Shown: positions 27,805 to 37,425, counted from the first letter of the stretch. The stretch: 64,000 bases of DNA from Opitutaceae bacterium (GCA_027482185.1 JAIXWF010000015.1:62001-126000), one strand, 5' to 3'. Notes: a model not told the origin generated them from the letters alone. Translations and numbers: made by a program.

Positions 27805-28722
27805 TCAGGCCGTTTCCCGCAGACCCCGCAGGAGATTGTCGGCGGCTTCGATCTCCATCTGGCGCTTCGCCTCGTCCGAGGAATAGCCAACGTGCGGCGT
27901 CAACAGCACTTGCCGGTAGTTCTTCAGCGGACCACGGTAAGGCTCTTCCGCAAACGCATCGAGCCACGCGCCCGCGATCTGGCCGGAATCGAGCGCCGCC
28001 TGCAGCGCCGTCTCGTTGACCAGGCCTCCGCGGCCGGTGTTGAGGACGTAGGCCCCGCGGCGCAACTGGGCCAACTCCGCGGCTCCGAGGATCTCCGCGC
28101 TGCCGCTCGCGTGCAGGCTGACGATATGGGCCTGCGCCAGCGCTTCCGCGAGGGAGACGATCGGGATACCGTCGACTTCGCCGCTGCGCATCGGATCGAC
28201 CCCGACAACCCGCGCGCCGAAGGCCCGGAGATAGGCCGCGACCTGCAGGCCGATCCGGCCGAGCCCGACGACGGCCACCGTCTTGTCCCGCACCTGCGGG
28301 CCGGAAAGCTTTTCCCACCCGCCGGCGTGCATCGTCTGGTCCATCTGCGCGACCCGGCGGAGCAGGCAGATCAGCGCGCCGATCGTGAGCTCCGCGACCG
28401 CAACCGTGGGAGCGTTGGGAGTGGAGAAAACCTTGATGCCCAAGCGCCGGGCCGCGACCTGGTCGACGTTCTCCATGCCGACGCCACAGCGCGAAATCAC
28501 CCGCAGCGTGGACCGGGCGAGCACGCCGTCCGTCAGCGGTTCCAAGCCGGCAATCAGCCCGACGACACCGTCGAGCGCCGTCGCCAGATCGGCTTCGGTC
28601 ATTTTCCGGCCGACCGGATTGCGGCGCACGGCATAGCCCGCGGCCTCGATCAGCCGCAGCGGGGCGGGGTCGGCCGAACCGAACGTCGTCGGACCGATGA
28701 GAATGATATTGGATTGGCCCAT
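27805..28722 (-). CDS. D-2-hydroxyacid dehydrogenase (phosphoglycerate dehydrogenase-like)
   Basis: The 305-residue protein has the NAD motif GLGRIG at 153-158, catalytic Arg in LNTGRGGLVNE near 228, Glu in AFAEEPYRG and His in LLTPHVGYSS near 275. The family interconverts 2-oxo and D-2-hydroxy acids. There is no regulatory ACT domain, so it is not a typical biosynthetic SerA. In this context it may act on a sugar-acid intermediate, which is an inference. Confidence 0.9.
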   Translation of the reverse strand: MGQSNIILIGPTTFGSADPAPLRLIEAAGYAVRRNPVGRKMTEADLATALDGVVGLIAGLEPLTDGVLARSTLRVISRCGVGMENVDQVAARRLGIKVFSTPNAPTVAVAELTIGALICLLRRVAQMDQTMHAGGWEKLSGPQVRDKTVAVVGLGRIGLQVAAYLRAFGARVVGVDPMRSGEVDGIPIVSLAEALAQAHIVSLHASGSAEILGAAELAQLRRGAYVLNTGRGGLVNETALQAALDSGQIAGAWLDAFAEEPYRGPLKNYRQVLLTPHVGYSSDEAKRQMEIEAADNLLRGLRETA

Positions 28723-28740
28723 GGAAAAGCGGCGGTTGGC

Positions 28741-29808
28741 TCAGCTGCGGCGCACGCCGGCGAAGTAATCGCGGCACGCGGTCTTGAACGTCTCGTCGTT
28801 CGCACATTCGGTGCGGCGCGGAATCGCGTCCGCATCCGGCAGAATCAATCCCAGCTTGGCATCGGTGTTCTTCTTGTCCTTGCCGATGGCCGCGAAAAAC
28901 GCGGCTTCGGGAATATCCGTGGTCTCGAAGCCGCGGTAGTTCTGCCGCAGGACCGGATGCATCCGGTCGAAATGCTTCCGCTCGAGGCGCCCGAGGCGCA
29001 CGGCGACATGGTTGGCCATGTCGATGCCGATCGTCACGGCGATGCCGTGCGGCACCGCGAAATCGGTCGCCGATTCGATGGCGTGGCCGAAGCTGTGCCC
29101 CAGATTCATCACGTTGCGGATGCCGCGATCGAACTCGTCCTGCTCGATAATGCCCCGCTTGATCTCAAGAGACCGGACAATGTAGCGCTGCAGCACGGCG
29201 GGATCCGCCGCGATCCGGGCGTAGTCCGCCGCGATGCGGTCGAACTCGGCCGGGCCGGCGATGACGTGGACCTTCAGCATTTCGCCGATGCCGGAACGGA
29301 TCTCGGTCTCGGGCAGGCTCCCGAGGACCGCGCTGCTCACCACGATGCGCTTGGGCGGGGTGTAGGTCCCCACGACGTTCTTGAACGCACCGACGTTGAT
29401 CGAGCTCTTGGAGCCGATGCACGAGTCGGCCTGGGCCAGCAGCGTCGTAGGATAGAAGTGCCAATCGACGCCGCGCAGCAGGACGGCACCGATGAAGCAG
29501 GTGATGTCCTGCACGATGCCGCCGCCGACGGCGACGAGGATGTGGCCGCGCTTGATCCCGCGACCGAGCAGATGCGTCACGTACTCCGGCATCCGTTCGA
29601 GGGATTTGTTGCCCTCCTTCGCCTCGATCAGCAGCACCGATTTCGAGGCCAGCACCGGCGCGAGTTGCTCCGGGTAGAGCGCCGCCACCTTGGCATCGAC
29701 CAGATAGTGGCGCTGCGGGCCGGCGTCGGCGAGACCCGGAAACAGCGCGGTGGAAAACTCGACCCGGTACGGGCCCTGGTGCGATTGGACGATGAACGGT
29801 TCAGACAC
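28741..29808 (-). CDS. 3-dehydroquinate synthase-like sugar-phosphate cyclase
   Basis: The 355-residue protein starts at a GTG overlapping the SDR stop by 8 bp. It has the AroB fold signatures: NAD-binding AVGGGIVQD at 93-101, a metal-ligand Glu176 in GIGEMLK, and NLGHSFGHAIE at 235-245 with His238. The third-ligand segment reads VPHGIAVTIG, with Ile after His-Gly where quinate-pathway AroB has Glu (HGEAV). This change and the polysaccharide context argue for a specialised cyclase, of the type seen in deoxy-scyllo-inosose or valiolone synthases, over the housekeeping shikimate enzyme. Confidence 0.85.
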   Translation of the reverse strand: MSEPFIVQSHQGPYRVEFSTALFPGLADAGPQRHYLVDAKVAALYPEQLAPVLASKSVLLIEAKEGNKSLERMPEYVTHLLGRGIKRGHILVAVGGGIVQDITCFIGAVLLRGVDWHFYPTTLLAQADSCIGSKSSINVGAFKNVVGTYTPPKRIVVSSAVLGSLPETEIRSGIGEMLKVHVIAGPAEFDRIAADYARIAADPAVLQRYIVRSLEIKRGIIEQDEFDRGIRNVMNLGHSFGHAIESATDFAVPHGIAVTIGIDMANHVAVRLGRLERKHFDRMHPVLRQNYRGFETTDIPEAAFFAAIGKDKKNTDAKLGLILPDADAIPRRTECANDETFKTACRDYFAGVRRS

Positions 29809-30526
29809 GGGTGAAGCCTCCGTCGATGACGATGTTTTGGCCGCTGACGAAAGTGTTTTCCGGCCCGGCCAACCAGGCGACGAGCGCCGCGACTTCGGAC
29901 GGTTGCCCGAGCCGGCGCATCGGCACGCGCGCGGTGAGTTCCCGGATGCCCGCTTCGCCGAGATTCTTCCGGGTGAGGTCGGTCTCGATGAATCCGGGGG
30001 AAACGCAATTCGCCAAAATCCCGTCCGGCGCCACCTCGGCCGCCAGACCCGTGGTCAGGCCGTCGAGGCCGAACTTGCTGGCGGAGTAGGTGGCACGGTG
30101 CTCTTTGCTGATCACACTGAAAATCGAGGCGATGTTGACGATGCGCCCCCAGCGATGTCGCCGCATCCCCGGCAGCACCGCCTGGCAGAGCCGGAAGACC
30201 GACCGCAGGTTCACCTCGAGGATCGAATCGTAGTCCGAGAGCTTGATGGCCTCGAACGGATTGTTGGTGTTGATGCCGGCATTGTTCACCAAAATGTCGA
30301 AATCCGCGCCCGCGAGTTCGGCGGCAAAGGCGTCCGTGGCCGCCCGGTCCGACAGATCGACGCGACGGTAGTCCATGCCCGCCACCGGTCCGCGCGCGGG
30401 CGAAACGCCGGTGATGCAGACCTTGGCGCCGTCGGCCGCCAGACGCTCGGCGATCGCGCGGCCGATGCCCCGGGTGCCGCCGGTCACGAGGGCCGACTTG
30501 CCGGCCAAGGGCGACGGCGCGCTCAC
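29801..30526 (-). CDS. short-chain dehydrogenase/reductase (FabG-like)
   Basis: The 241-residue classical SDR starts at a GTG in a GTGA overlap (30523-30526). It has TGGTRGIG at 15-22, NNAG at 81-84, Ser134, and Tyr147/Lys151 in YSASK. It resembles 3-oxoacyl-ACP reductases in sequence, but its neighbours (AroB-like, Gfo/Idh, KdsB-like) suggest it reduces or oxidises a cyclitol or keto-sugar acid. Confidence 0.9.
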   Translation of the reverse strand: MSAPSPLAGKSALVTGGTRGIGRAIAERLAADGAKVCITGVSPARGPVAGMDYRRVDLSDRAATDAFAAELAGADFDILVNNAGINTNNPFEAIKLSDYDSILEVNLRSVFRLCQAVLPGMRRHRWGRIVNIASIFSVISKEHRATYSASKFGLDGLTTGLAAEVAPDGILANCVSPGFIETDLTRKNLGEAGIRELTARVPMRRLGQPSEVAALVAWLAGPENTFVSGQNIVIDGGFTRV

Positions 30527-31614
30527 GGTTGCGCCTCCCGCATCAGATCCGCCACCGCGGCGGGGACTTGGTCCTCGATCGCAAAACGGTCCTTCCAGGC
30601 GCGGTCCGCACCGTAGATCCGGTACACGAGCGCCATGGTCCGCAGCGCTTCCTGCGACGAGCCGTCGACGATCGGGCGGTCGTGGACCACCGCTTCGGCA
30701 AATTCCGCGATCTCGTCGCGCCACGAGTTGTCCTCGTTGTAGCGCGTCGTCACCTCGCGCGGATCGCCGCCGTCGTGCTCGTTCGCGTAGGCGACGGTGA
30801 GGGTTTCGGAACCGTAGCTCTTGGACCCGGACAAAATGCCCGCGAGAATGAGTTGGCCGCGCTCGAGCGTAATCTCGAGGTGGAAACGGTGGCGCCACTG
30901 CGTGGCCGATGAGTGCAGCAGGGCGACGACGCCGGACTTGGTCCGCATCAGCGCGTACGCGTTGTCCTCGACATCGTGATGCCAGAAGTCGTTCGACACG
31001 AAACTGTGCACCTCGCCGAACTCGCCGGCGAACATGCGCATCAGGTCAACCATGTGGATACCTTGGTCGAGCAAAATGCCGCCGCCGGCCTCGCGGCGCT
31101 TGGTCCGCCAATCGGATTCGAAGCTGATGATCTTGGATTTGCCGTACAGCCCGCGCAGGTTCAGCACCCGGCCGAGCTCGCCGCTTTTCACGATGCGGTG
31201 CGCATCGCGGACCGAGTCGTGGTAGTGGTGGTTGAATCCGTACTTGAGCTTGCGGCCGGGGTGGCGGCGCTCGCTCGCGATCACCCGCGCGAGATCCTGC
31301 AGGTCGCGACCGGGCGGCTTTTCGCAGAACACATGGAGCCCGCGCTCCAAACCTGCCACCGTCACTTCCGCCGCCAGGAAGTTCGGCACGCAGACGAAGA
31401 GGATGTCGAGTTCCTGGGCGAGCAACTTCCGGAAATCGGTGAAGTATTTCACCCCGTCATCGAAGCTGCCGTCCTCCGTGTATTTCGCATCGCAAACGGC
31501 GACAGTCCGCAGCGCCGGATGACGATCGATAAACTGGCGGCGGCGGCGGCCGACGACGCCGTAACCCGCAATGCCGACGCGCAGTTTGTTCCCTGCCGGT
31601 TGATCCGAGCTCAT
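30523..31614 (-). CDS. Gfo/Idh/MocA-family oxidoreductase
   Basis: The 363-residue protein starts at the ATG in an ATGA overlap with the KdsB-like gene. The N-terminal Rossmann fold has GIAGYGVVG at 14-22, followed by the VFCEKPPGRD motif near 102 with the family lysine, and a C-terminal beta-sheet domain containing GILLDQGIHMVDL near 182 with the catalytic-type His. Family members oxidise or reduce sugar and inositol ring carbons. That fits partnership with the AroB-like cyclase next door. Confidence 0.9.
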   Translation of the reverse strand: MSSDQPAGNKLRVGIAGYGVVGRRRRQFIDRHPALRTVAVCDAKYTEDGSFDDGVKYFTDFRKLLAQELDILFVCVPNFLAAEVTVAGLERGLHVFCEKPPGRDLQDLARVIASERRHPGRKLKYGFNHHYHDSVRDAHRIVKSGELGRVLNLRGLYGKSKIISFESDWRTKRREAGGGILLDQGIHMVDLMRMFAGEFGEVHSFVSNDFWHHDVEDNAYALMRTKSGVVALLHSSATQWRHRFHLEITLERGQLILAGILSGSKSYGSETLTVAYANEHDGGDPREVTTRYNEDNSWRDEIAEFAEAVVHDRPIVDGSSQEALRTMALVYRIYGADRAWKDRFAIEDQVPAAVADLMREAQP

Positions 31615-32378
31615 GAGGCTTGATGGTAGTGCCGCAGCCAAGGATCGGCCCGCATGAGTTCGGTGGCTTTCACGAGATCCTGCGGCGTATCGACGCCGAT
31701 GCTGTTGCTCGTCACAGGCACGAGCTTGATCTTGTAACCGTGTTCGAGCAGCCGCTGCATGTCGACGGACTCGATTTCCTCCAGCGGAGTGGGCGCGAGT
31801 TTCGTGTAGGTCGTCAGGAATTCGCGGCGAAACGCAATGATGCCGAGCTGCTTGTAGCGCTGGAGCGGGAGATTGCCGGCTTTCTTGCGCGAGGGAATGG
31901 CCTCGCGGGAAAAATACAGGGCGTGCATGCTCCGATCGAAGGTCACCTTCACGAGGTTGGGGTTCTCCCCTTCCTCTTCCGCGATCGGCGAGATGAGATT
32001 CGTGCACGGCAGATCCGGATTCTCGAGCATCGGCCGGATCACCTTCTCCAGCATATCCGGGCTGAGGAGCGGCTCGTCGCCCTGCACGTTTACGATGATA
32101 TCCGCGGACTCGCCGACCGCGGCTTCGGCGACGCGGTCGGTGCAGCGTTCATGCGTGCTGGCGGTCATGACGGCCCGGCCGCCCAGCTTTTCGGTCGCGG
32201 CGACGATTTCGCGGTCGCAGGTGGCAACGAGCACATCGTTGACCAGCGGGCAAAGGAGCACCCGGCGGCGGACATGTTCGACCATCGGCAAGCCGGCGAT
32301 CAGGGCGAGGGGTTTGCCGGGAAAGCGCGTCGACGCCATCCGGGCCGGAACCACGGCGAGAACAGTGGGGGATTTCAT
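31611..32378 (-). CDS. kdsB: KdsB-like CMP-ulosonic acid synthetase (CMP-Kdo synthetase family)
   Basis: The 255-residue protein has the full KdsB pattern: VVPARMASTRFPGKPL at 9-24, ERCTDRVAEA near 77 and VNVQGDEPLLSP near 96-107. It activates a 3-deoxy-ulosonic acid with CTP. It could be the housekeeping enzyme for Kdo in lipid A core, but no other Kdo gene lies nearby. It is embedded by 4-bp overlaps between a methyltransferase and a Gfo/Idh gene, in a block with an aldolase and YhcH. A pathway-specific CMP-sugar is the favoured reading. Confidence 0.85.
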   Translation of the reverse strand: MKSPTVLAVVPARMASTRFPGKPLALIAGLPMVEHVRRRVLLCPLVNDVLVATCDREIVAATEKLGGRAVMTASTHERCTDRVAEAAVGESADIIVNVQGDEPLLSPDMLEKVIRPMLENPDLPCTNLISPIAEEEGENPNLVKVTFDRSMHALYFSREAIPSRKKAGNLPLQRYKQLGIIAFRREFLTTYTKLAPTPLEEIESVDMQRLLEHGYKIKLVPVTSNSIGVDTPQDLVKATELMRADPWLRHYHQAS

Positions 32379-33364
32379 GAGAGCGGTTTGCGGGCGACCA
32401 CGCGCATATGGGAGCTGAAGCGGTGCTTCGTGATCCAGGCCTGGAGTTCCTGTTTGGCCTCAGCGGAGCCGTGCCGGGCGACGGTTTCCCAAAACCGGCC
32501 CACCGGCGCCTCCTGCCGCTGGCTGCAGCCCTCGATGATCTGCCAATCAAGCACGCCGGGCGTTTCCGCCGCCTCGATCTCGAAACCGGCCCGCCGGCAG
32601 AGTCCGGCCAACGAATCCGGATTCATGAAATTCAAGTGGTGCGGGGGAAACACGCTGCGCGATTTTTCCCAGAGGACCTGGATATCGAAGCCCTCCCCGC
32701 TCAGCGTCGTCGCCAAAAAATATCCGCCCGGCCTCAGCAGCGAAAACGCCTTCCGGATCATGGTCTCCGGCGTGTGCAGGTGTTCGAGCAACTCGAAGGC
32801 CGTCAGCACCGCGAACGTCCCGTCGGCCCCCTGCAAATCCTCGATCATCACCTCGGCGACGCCGAGGCCCTTGCCGCGGCAGATCGCCGCCATCTCGGGC
32901 GAAGGTTCGATCGCGAAAAAGTCCGCGTCCGGCCAGAAGCGGCGCAGCTCCTCGAGAAACAGGCCGTACCCCGCCCCGATGTCGCCGATTTTGCCTCGGT
33001 TCTGGCCCGGCAGCAGCTGCGCGACGTGCTGCGCGCGCGGCTTGAACATTTTCTCCCGCCGCGCTTCCGCCACGGGCTTGAAAAACTCCTCCACCCAGAA
33101 GCGGCTCGACGGCGAATTCACATAGAATTCGGTCAGCGGCCCCATCTTCGGCCGCGGATTGACGTAAAGCGTGCGGCAGGATTCGCAGCTGCCGTACGTA
33201 AATCCGAACTTCACGAATTCGGCGCGGAACTTTCTCGTGCCGCAGGCCGGGCAGGCGGTTTCCTCGAGCCGGCTGCTGTCGCCGAAGAAGGCCAGCGCGT
33301 CCTCGCGCACCAGCTGCAGGTAGCGCTCATGGGTGTTGGGATTGCGGATGTCGGATTCTTTCAT
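32375..33364 (-). CDS. class I SAM-dependent methyltransferase with N-terminal zinc ribbon
   Basis: The 329-residue protein has four cysteines in CPAC (38-41) and CESC (60-63), a probable zinc ribbon, then a Rossmann methyltransferase domain with IGDIGAGYGLFLEE near 126-139 and AFELLEHLHTPE near 194-205. This architecture is common in sugar C- or O-methyltransferases of polysaccharide clusters. It overlaps the KdsB-like gene (ATGA), which suggests it acts on the same sugar or its precursor. Confidence 0.88.
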   Translation of the reverse strand: MKESDIRNPNTHERYLQLVREDALAFFGDSSRLEETACPACGTRKFRAEFVKFGFTYGSCESCRTLYVNPRPKMGPLTEFYVNSPSSRFWVEEFFKPVAEARREKMFKPRAQHVAQLLPGQNRGKIGDIGAGYGLFLEELRRFWPDADFFAIEPSPEMAAICRGKGLGVAEVMIEDLQGADGTFAVLTAFELLEHLHTPETMIRKAFSLLRPGGYFLATTLSGEGFDIQVLWEKSRSVFPPHHLNFMNPDSLAGLCRRAGFEIEAAETPGVLDWQIIEGCSQRQEAPVGRFWETVARHGSAEAKQELQAWITKHRFSSHMRVVARKPLS

Positions 33365-33370
33365 GGCGGC

Positions 33371-34225
33371 TCAGGAAGTTTGGGAACGGCGGCGGTAGCG
33401 GGCGTCGGGACCGTCGGCGCGCACCGCCTGGATCCCGGACCGGCAGGTCTCGCCGATGAAAATCATGTCGGTGGAATAGGCGATGAAGCGGTAGCCTTCG
33501 TCGATCCGCTGGCCGACCAACGCGGGGTTCGGCGGCACGACATGGTAGCCCGCGGCGATCTGCGGGTGCAACGCGGCGACCCGCCGGATCTCCGCCAAGG
33601 CCGCGAGCATGTCCGGATGGTTGAACTCGCCCGGAACGCCGAGGGAACCCGAAAGATCATAGGGCCCGACGATGAAGCCCGCCACGCCGGGCGTGCGCAG
33701 GATCGCATCGAGGTTGCGGACGCCTTCGATGTGCTCGATCTGCGCGATCACGACGCTGTCGTGCGCGACCCAGGCCCGGTATTCCTCGAACCGCGTGCCG
33801 TAGCCCTGCGCCCGCGCCAATCCCACGCCGCGCGTGCCGTGCGGCGGGTAGCGCACGGCGTCGACCGCGGCGGCAATTTCCGCCGCCGTCTTCACCATCG
33901 GGACGATGAGTCCCTCGGCCCCGGCATCCATCACGCGTTTGATCTGGACGGGGTCGTTGTGCGAAAGGCGGACGAGCGGATCGACCCCGCTCATGCGGAT
34001 GATGCGGATCATTTCCTCGGCCTCGCGCAGCGAAATCACGCTGTGCTCCAGATCGACCACGATCCAATCGTAACCGGCCGCGGCCATGATCTCGGCGATG
34101 GCCGCTTGGCCGAGCTGCATCCAGGAACCGACCGTCACTTCCGGCTTGGCCAGCCGGCGGCGCAGCAGTTCGCGCGGCGCGCGGTCCGGATAGCGGTGGG
34201 GATGGATCGGTTCGTTGGAGGCCAT
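33371..34225 (-). CDS. HpcH/HpaI-family class II aldolase
   Basis: The 284-residue protein has the pyruvate-class aldolase signatures: YDWIVVDLEHSVIS near 54-67, the Arg in LVRLSHNDP near 85-93, VIAQIEHIEGVRNLD near 150 supplying the metal-ligand Glu, and GPYDLSGSLG near 180 supplying the Asp. Members condense pyruvate with aldehydes to give 4-hydroxy-2-oxo acids or cleave them. Beside a KdsB-like CMP-sugar synthetase, synthesis of a 3-deoxy-2-ulosonic acid is an attractive role. Catabolic cleavage of such an acid is the alternative. Confidence 0.87.
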   Translation of the reverse strand: MASNEPIHPHRYPDRAPRELLRRRLAKPEVTVGSWMQLGQAAIAEIMAAAGYDWIVVDLEHSVISLREAEEMIRIIRMSGVDPLVRLSHNDPVQIKRVMDAGAEGLIVPMVKTAAEIAAAVDAVRYPPHGTRGVGLARAQGYGTRFEEYRAWVAHDSVVIAQIEHIEGVRNLDAILRTPGVAGFIVGPYDLSGSLGVPGEFNHPDMLAALAEIRRVAALHPQIAAGYHVVPPNPALVGQRIDEGYRFIAYSTDMIFIGETCRSGIQAVRADGPDARYRRRSQTS

Positions 34226-34275
34226 GAAGGGAAGTTCGGGGATATCGGCGGAAACGTCGGTTGGAACAAGTGCAA

Positions 34276-34776
34276 TCAGGACGCCGCCGGCGGCCTCACC
34301 GGACGCGCCGGCACTCCGCCGACAAAGACGCCCGGGGGCACATCCTTGGTCACCACGGCGCCGGCACCCACCATGGCATAGTCGCCCACGGTCACGGGGC
34401 CGATGAGAATGGCCCGGCTGCCGATGTAGCAGCCGCGCCCAATCACAATATCGCGGCCCGCGTCGGGTACCGCGTGCAACGGCTGGCCCGCTTTGGCGGC
34501 TTCGTCGCGCCCGAGATGTTTGCCCGTCAGCAGGCAAACGTCCTCGCCGAAAACCGTCTCCGCGCCGACCACCACGCGCCCGGAGCGCGTGTTGAAGTAG
34601 ACGGATTTGGGAATGTAGTTCCGCCGCTGTTCCTCCCCGCCGAGAATGACAACCGGGTGGCGTCCGGAGCCGAGGCAATGCCGGTTGATGCGCAGATCGT
34701 AGGCTTCCGCCAAACGCCAGACGAGCGGTTTGGTCGCCGCGACGAATTTTCGTCCGAGTTGTTTGAGGAATTTCAT
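34276..34776 (-). CDS. hexapeptide-repeat acyltransferase
   Basis: The 166-residue protein has a left-handed beta-helix domain with hexapeptide repeats (VVVGAETVFGEDVCLLTGKH near 68, IVIGRGCYIGSRAILIGPVT near 108-127) and the GAGAVVTKDVPPGVFVGGVPA ending usual for O- and N-acetyltransferases of the LacA/CysE type. The catalytic-type His lies in GKHLG. It is 13 bp from wzx. It probably acetylates the glycan or a precursor; the position modified is unknown. Confidence 0.88.
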   Translation of the reverse strand: MKFLKQLGRKFVAATKPLVWRLAEAYDLRINRHCLGSGRHPVVILGGEEQRRNYIPKSVYFNTRSGRVVVGAETVFGEDVCLLTGKHLGRDEAAKAGQPLHAVPDAGRDIVIGRGCYIGSRAILIGPVTVGDYAMVGAGAVVTKDVPPGVFVGGVPARPVRPPAAS

Positions 34777-34789
34777 CGGACCATCGCGC

Positions 34790-36280
34790 CTATGCGGCCA
34801 AACGGCGCAACCGGGAAACCATGCCGTTCAAAGTTTCCCCCGCCGATCGCCGCTCGTCGCGGCCGAGCACGATCCGGTAAAAGGCGAGCGCCACCGCCGC
34901 AATCACCGCCAATTTCAGCAGGACAGCCGCGATCGTGACTTGGACCCCGATGGCCGCGCCGGCCAACAAGGCCGCAACAAACAACATCGCCGCCAGCGCC
35001 ACGCGCCGCCATTCGACCAGCACCGGGAAAAGACGGTTCGAGACCAGGCCGATTCCGATCGAAAAAACCGACATGCTGATCAGCAGCGAACATCCGGCCC
35101 CAATGAATCCCAGCCGCGGCACCAACACGATGTTGCTCGCGGCGTTGGCCGCCAGCGCCACCGCCGCCATCGTCGCCGTCAGATAGATCCTCCGGCTGAA
35201 AATGATCCCGGCGTCGAGCACCCCGACGAGCCCATAGATCAGGTGCGCGCAAACCACGAGCGGCACGGCCTTGGCGGCAGCCGCATAGTCCGCCTGCCTC
35301 GCCAGCAAGCCGACCACCTCGGGCGAGAACAGCGTCAGCGCCAGGGCAAATGCCAGTCCCGCCAGCAGATAGTAAGTCAGGACGCGGCCGAAGAATTCCG
35401 CAGCTCCGGGTTTGTCCTTCATCTCCAGCCGCACCGGCGTCCAGATCTGCCCGAACGGAATGATGAGCAGCACCTGGATCAACATGCCGATCCGGGCCGC
35501 GAGCGCGTACACGCCGACATCCGCCAGATCGCCGAATTTCTTGATCCAAAAGCGGTCGCCCGCGGTGTGGAGATAGTACATCAGTCCGGTCGCCACCGTC
35601 GGCAGGCCGAAGGCCAGCTGCAGGCGGACTTCGCGGCGCGAGATCCCGCCGCCCAGCCAATGGCGGCAGGTCCAGGCCAACGTCAGCAACAGCAGCAGTT
35701 GGTTGATCGCTTCGCCGAGCACCGGCGCCAACACCCCGAGTTCGCGGACCAGGAGCAGATAGACAATCAGGCAAATGCCCGAGAGGAGGGAACCGAGGTT
35801 GAGCGCGATCACGGCGGTGGAACGCCGTTCGAATCGCAACAGCACGTAGAAGAGCTGGTTCAGGAAACCGAAGGCCGCGCCGACGAGGGCCAGCCGGACG
35901 TGCGGCGCAAACTCCACCGTGCCGAACACCGCCGCCGCGATCCGATCGCCCGCCAGCACCCCGACGGCGATCTGCGCCGCGGCGCCGAGCGCGGTCATGA
36001 AAAGCGCGGTGTTGACGGCCGCTTTGCGGCCCGGGCCTTCGGGATAGTCGTAATACGAACGGGCCAGCGCCGAACTCACCCCGAAGTAGAACACCACCCC
36101 CGCGAGCGTCCCGCAGAGCGTGATCAGCGCCCAGGCCCCGTACATCTCCGGCGAAAGGTTTTTCGTGTAGAGCGGGATGAGGACGAAACCCAGCAACGCC
36201 TGCAGCACGCTCCCGATGCCGTAGACGGCCCCGTGGCCGAACAGCTCCTTGAATTTGCCGCCGCTGCCGGATGCCGTCAT
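34790..36280 (-). CDS. wzx: Wzx-type polysaccharide flippase (MOP superfamily)
   Basis: The 496-residue protein starts at the ATG in an ATGA overlap with the aminotransferase gene. It has about 12-14 membrane helices, beginning with [20 protein letters not shown] near 16 and the conserved charged segment [18 protein letters not shown] near 37-54 that marks polysaccharide-transport MOP proteins. It would flip the undecaprenyl-linked repeat unit across the inner membrane, partnering the initiating transferase at 9520 and the polymerase at 16626. Confidence 0.92.
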   Translation of the reverse strand: MTASGSGGKFKELFGHGAVYGIGSVLQALLGFVLIPLYTKNLSPEMYGAWALITLCGTLAGVVFYFGVSSALARSYYDYPEGPGRKAAVNTALFMTALGAAAQIAVGVLAGDRIAAAVFGTVEFAPHVRLALVGAAFGFLNQLFYVLLRFERRSTAVIALNLGSLLSGICLIVYLLLVRELGVLAPVLGEAINQLLLLLTLAWTCRHWLGGGISRREVRLQLAFGLPTVATGLMYYLHTAGDRFWIKKFGDLADVGVYALAARIGMLIQVLLIIPFGQIWTPVRLEMKDKPGAAEFFGRVLTYYLLAGLAFALALTLFSPEVVGLLARQADYAAAAKAVPLVVCAHLIYGLVGVLDAGIIFSRRIYLTATMAAVALAANAASNIVLVPRLGFIGAGCSLLISMSVFSIGIGLVSNRLFPVLVEWRRVALAAMLFVAALLAGAAIGVQVTIAAVLLKLAVIAAVALAFYRIVLGRDERRSAGETLNGMVSRLRRLAA

Positions 36281-37425
36281 GCCGTCGCGGATCCTTCGCC
36301 GGCACCGAAACGGCGCACGACCGCGGCCGTCCGTTCGATCTGCGCCTCCTTGAGCCAGGGCCCGAGCGGCAGGCTCAGCACCGTTTCCGCAATCCGCTCG
36401 GCGAGGGGAAACGCCCCGCGCGGAAATCCCGCCGCGGCGTACGCCTGGGAGAGATGCGGCGGCACCGGATAATGGATCAGCGTGCCGATCCCCTCCGCCG
36501 CCAGGGCCGCCTGCAGCGCATCGCGGCGCGGATGCCGCACCGTGAACAGATGCCAAACGTGACCCGTCTCGCCCGGGACGCCGGGCAAGACCAGATCCGG
36601 CACCGGCGCCCCGCTCTCAACCCCGAGCAGCCGATGATACAGCCCGGCCAAGCGCACGCGTTCCGCATTCCAGCGGTCAAGGTACTTCAGCTTCACCCGC
36701 AGCAATGCCGCCTGCACTTCGTCGAGGCGGGAATTGATGCCTTGGACTTCGTTGTAGTAGCGCTTCCGCGATCCGTAATTTCGCAGGCAGCGGACTTTCT
36801 CGGCCAGCACCGGATCGTCGGTCGTGACGGCCCCCGCGTCCCCGAAGGCGCCGAGGTTCTTTGTCGGATAGAAACTGTGGCCCGCGGCATCGCCGAGCGC
36901 GCCGGCCCGCTTGCCGCGGCAGACCGCCCCCTGCGCCTGCGCCGCATCCTCAAGGACCTTGAGGCCGCGGCGGGCCGCCAGCGCCTTGATCGGGCCCATG
37001 TCGGCGGCGCGGCCGTACAGGTGCACCGGCAAAATCGCCCGCGTCCGCGGCGTCAGGGCCGCCTCGATCCGCGCCGGATCGAGGTTGCAGGTCGCGGGGT
37101 CCGGCTCGACCGGCACCGGCGTGGCGCCGGCATAGGACACCGCGAGCCACGTCGCGATGTAGGTGTTGGACGGCACGATAACCTCGTCGCCCGGACCGAT
37201 ATCCCAGGCGCGCAGAACGAGGTTCATGGCATCGAGGCCGTTGGCGACACCGACGCAGTGTTTCGCGCCGCAGTAGGCGGCGTACTCCTGCTCGAAGGCC
37301 TCGACCTCTTTGCCGAGCACGTACCAGCCGGACGCGAAGAACCGGCGCGTGGCCTCGTCCAGTTCGGACTGCAGTTCGCGGTACGACCAACCGAGGTCGA
37401 CGAAAGGAATAGGTTCAGCGGCCAT
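36277..37425 (-). CDS. fdtB: dTDP-3-amino-3,6-dideoxyhexose transaminase (FdtB/QdtB type)
   Basis: The 382-residue PLP enzyme has Asp160 ([11 protein letters not shown]) and Lys189 in [18 protein letters not shown], the signature of the FdtB/QdtB/DesV group of 3-aminotransferases. The gene directly upstream encodes the 3,4-ketoisomerase that supplies its substrate, overlapping by 11 bp. Whether the product is Fuc3N or Qui3N depends on the isomerase and cannot be decided here. RmlA and RmlB, needed for dTDP-4-keto-6-deoxyglucose, are not in the window. Confidence 0.92.
   Translation of the reverse strand: MAAEPIPFVDLGWSYRELQSELDEATRRFFASGWYVLGKEVEAFEQEYAAYCGAKHCVGVANGLDAMNLVLRAWDIGPGDEVIVPSNTYIATWLAVSYAGATPVPVEPDPATCNLDPARIEAALTPRTRAILPVHLYGRAADMGPIKALAARRGLKVLEDAAQAQGAVCRGKRAGALGDAAGHSFYPTKNLGAFGDAGAVTTDDPVLAEKVRCLRNYGSRKRYYNEVQGINSRLDEVQAALLRVKLKYLDRWNAERVRLAGLYHRLLGVESGAPVPDLVLPGVPGETGHVWHLFTVRHPRRDALQAALAAEGIGTLIHYPVPPHLSQAYAAAGFPRGAFPLAERIAETVLSLPLGPWLKEAQIERTAAVVRRFGAGEGSATA

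Noticed and set aside
28741-29808. Housekeeping aroB of the shikimate pathway
   Set aside because: It is embedded by overlaps in a sugar operon and has HGIAV in place of HGEAV. aroC stands alone elsewhere in the window.
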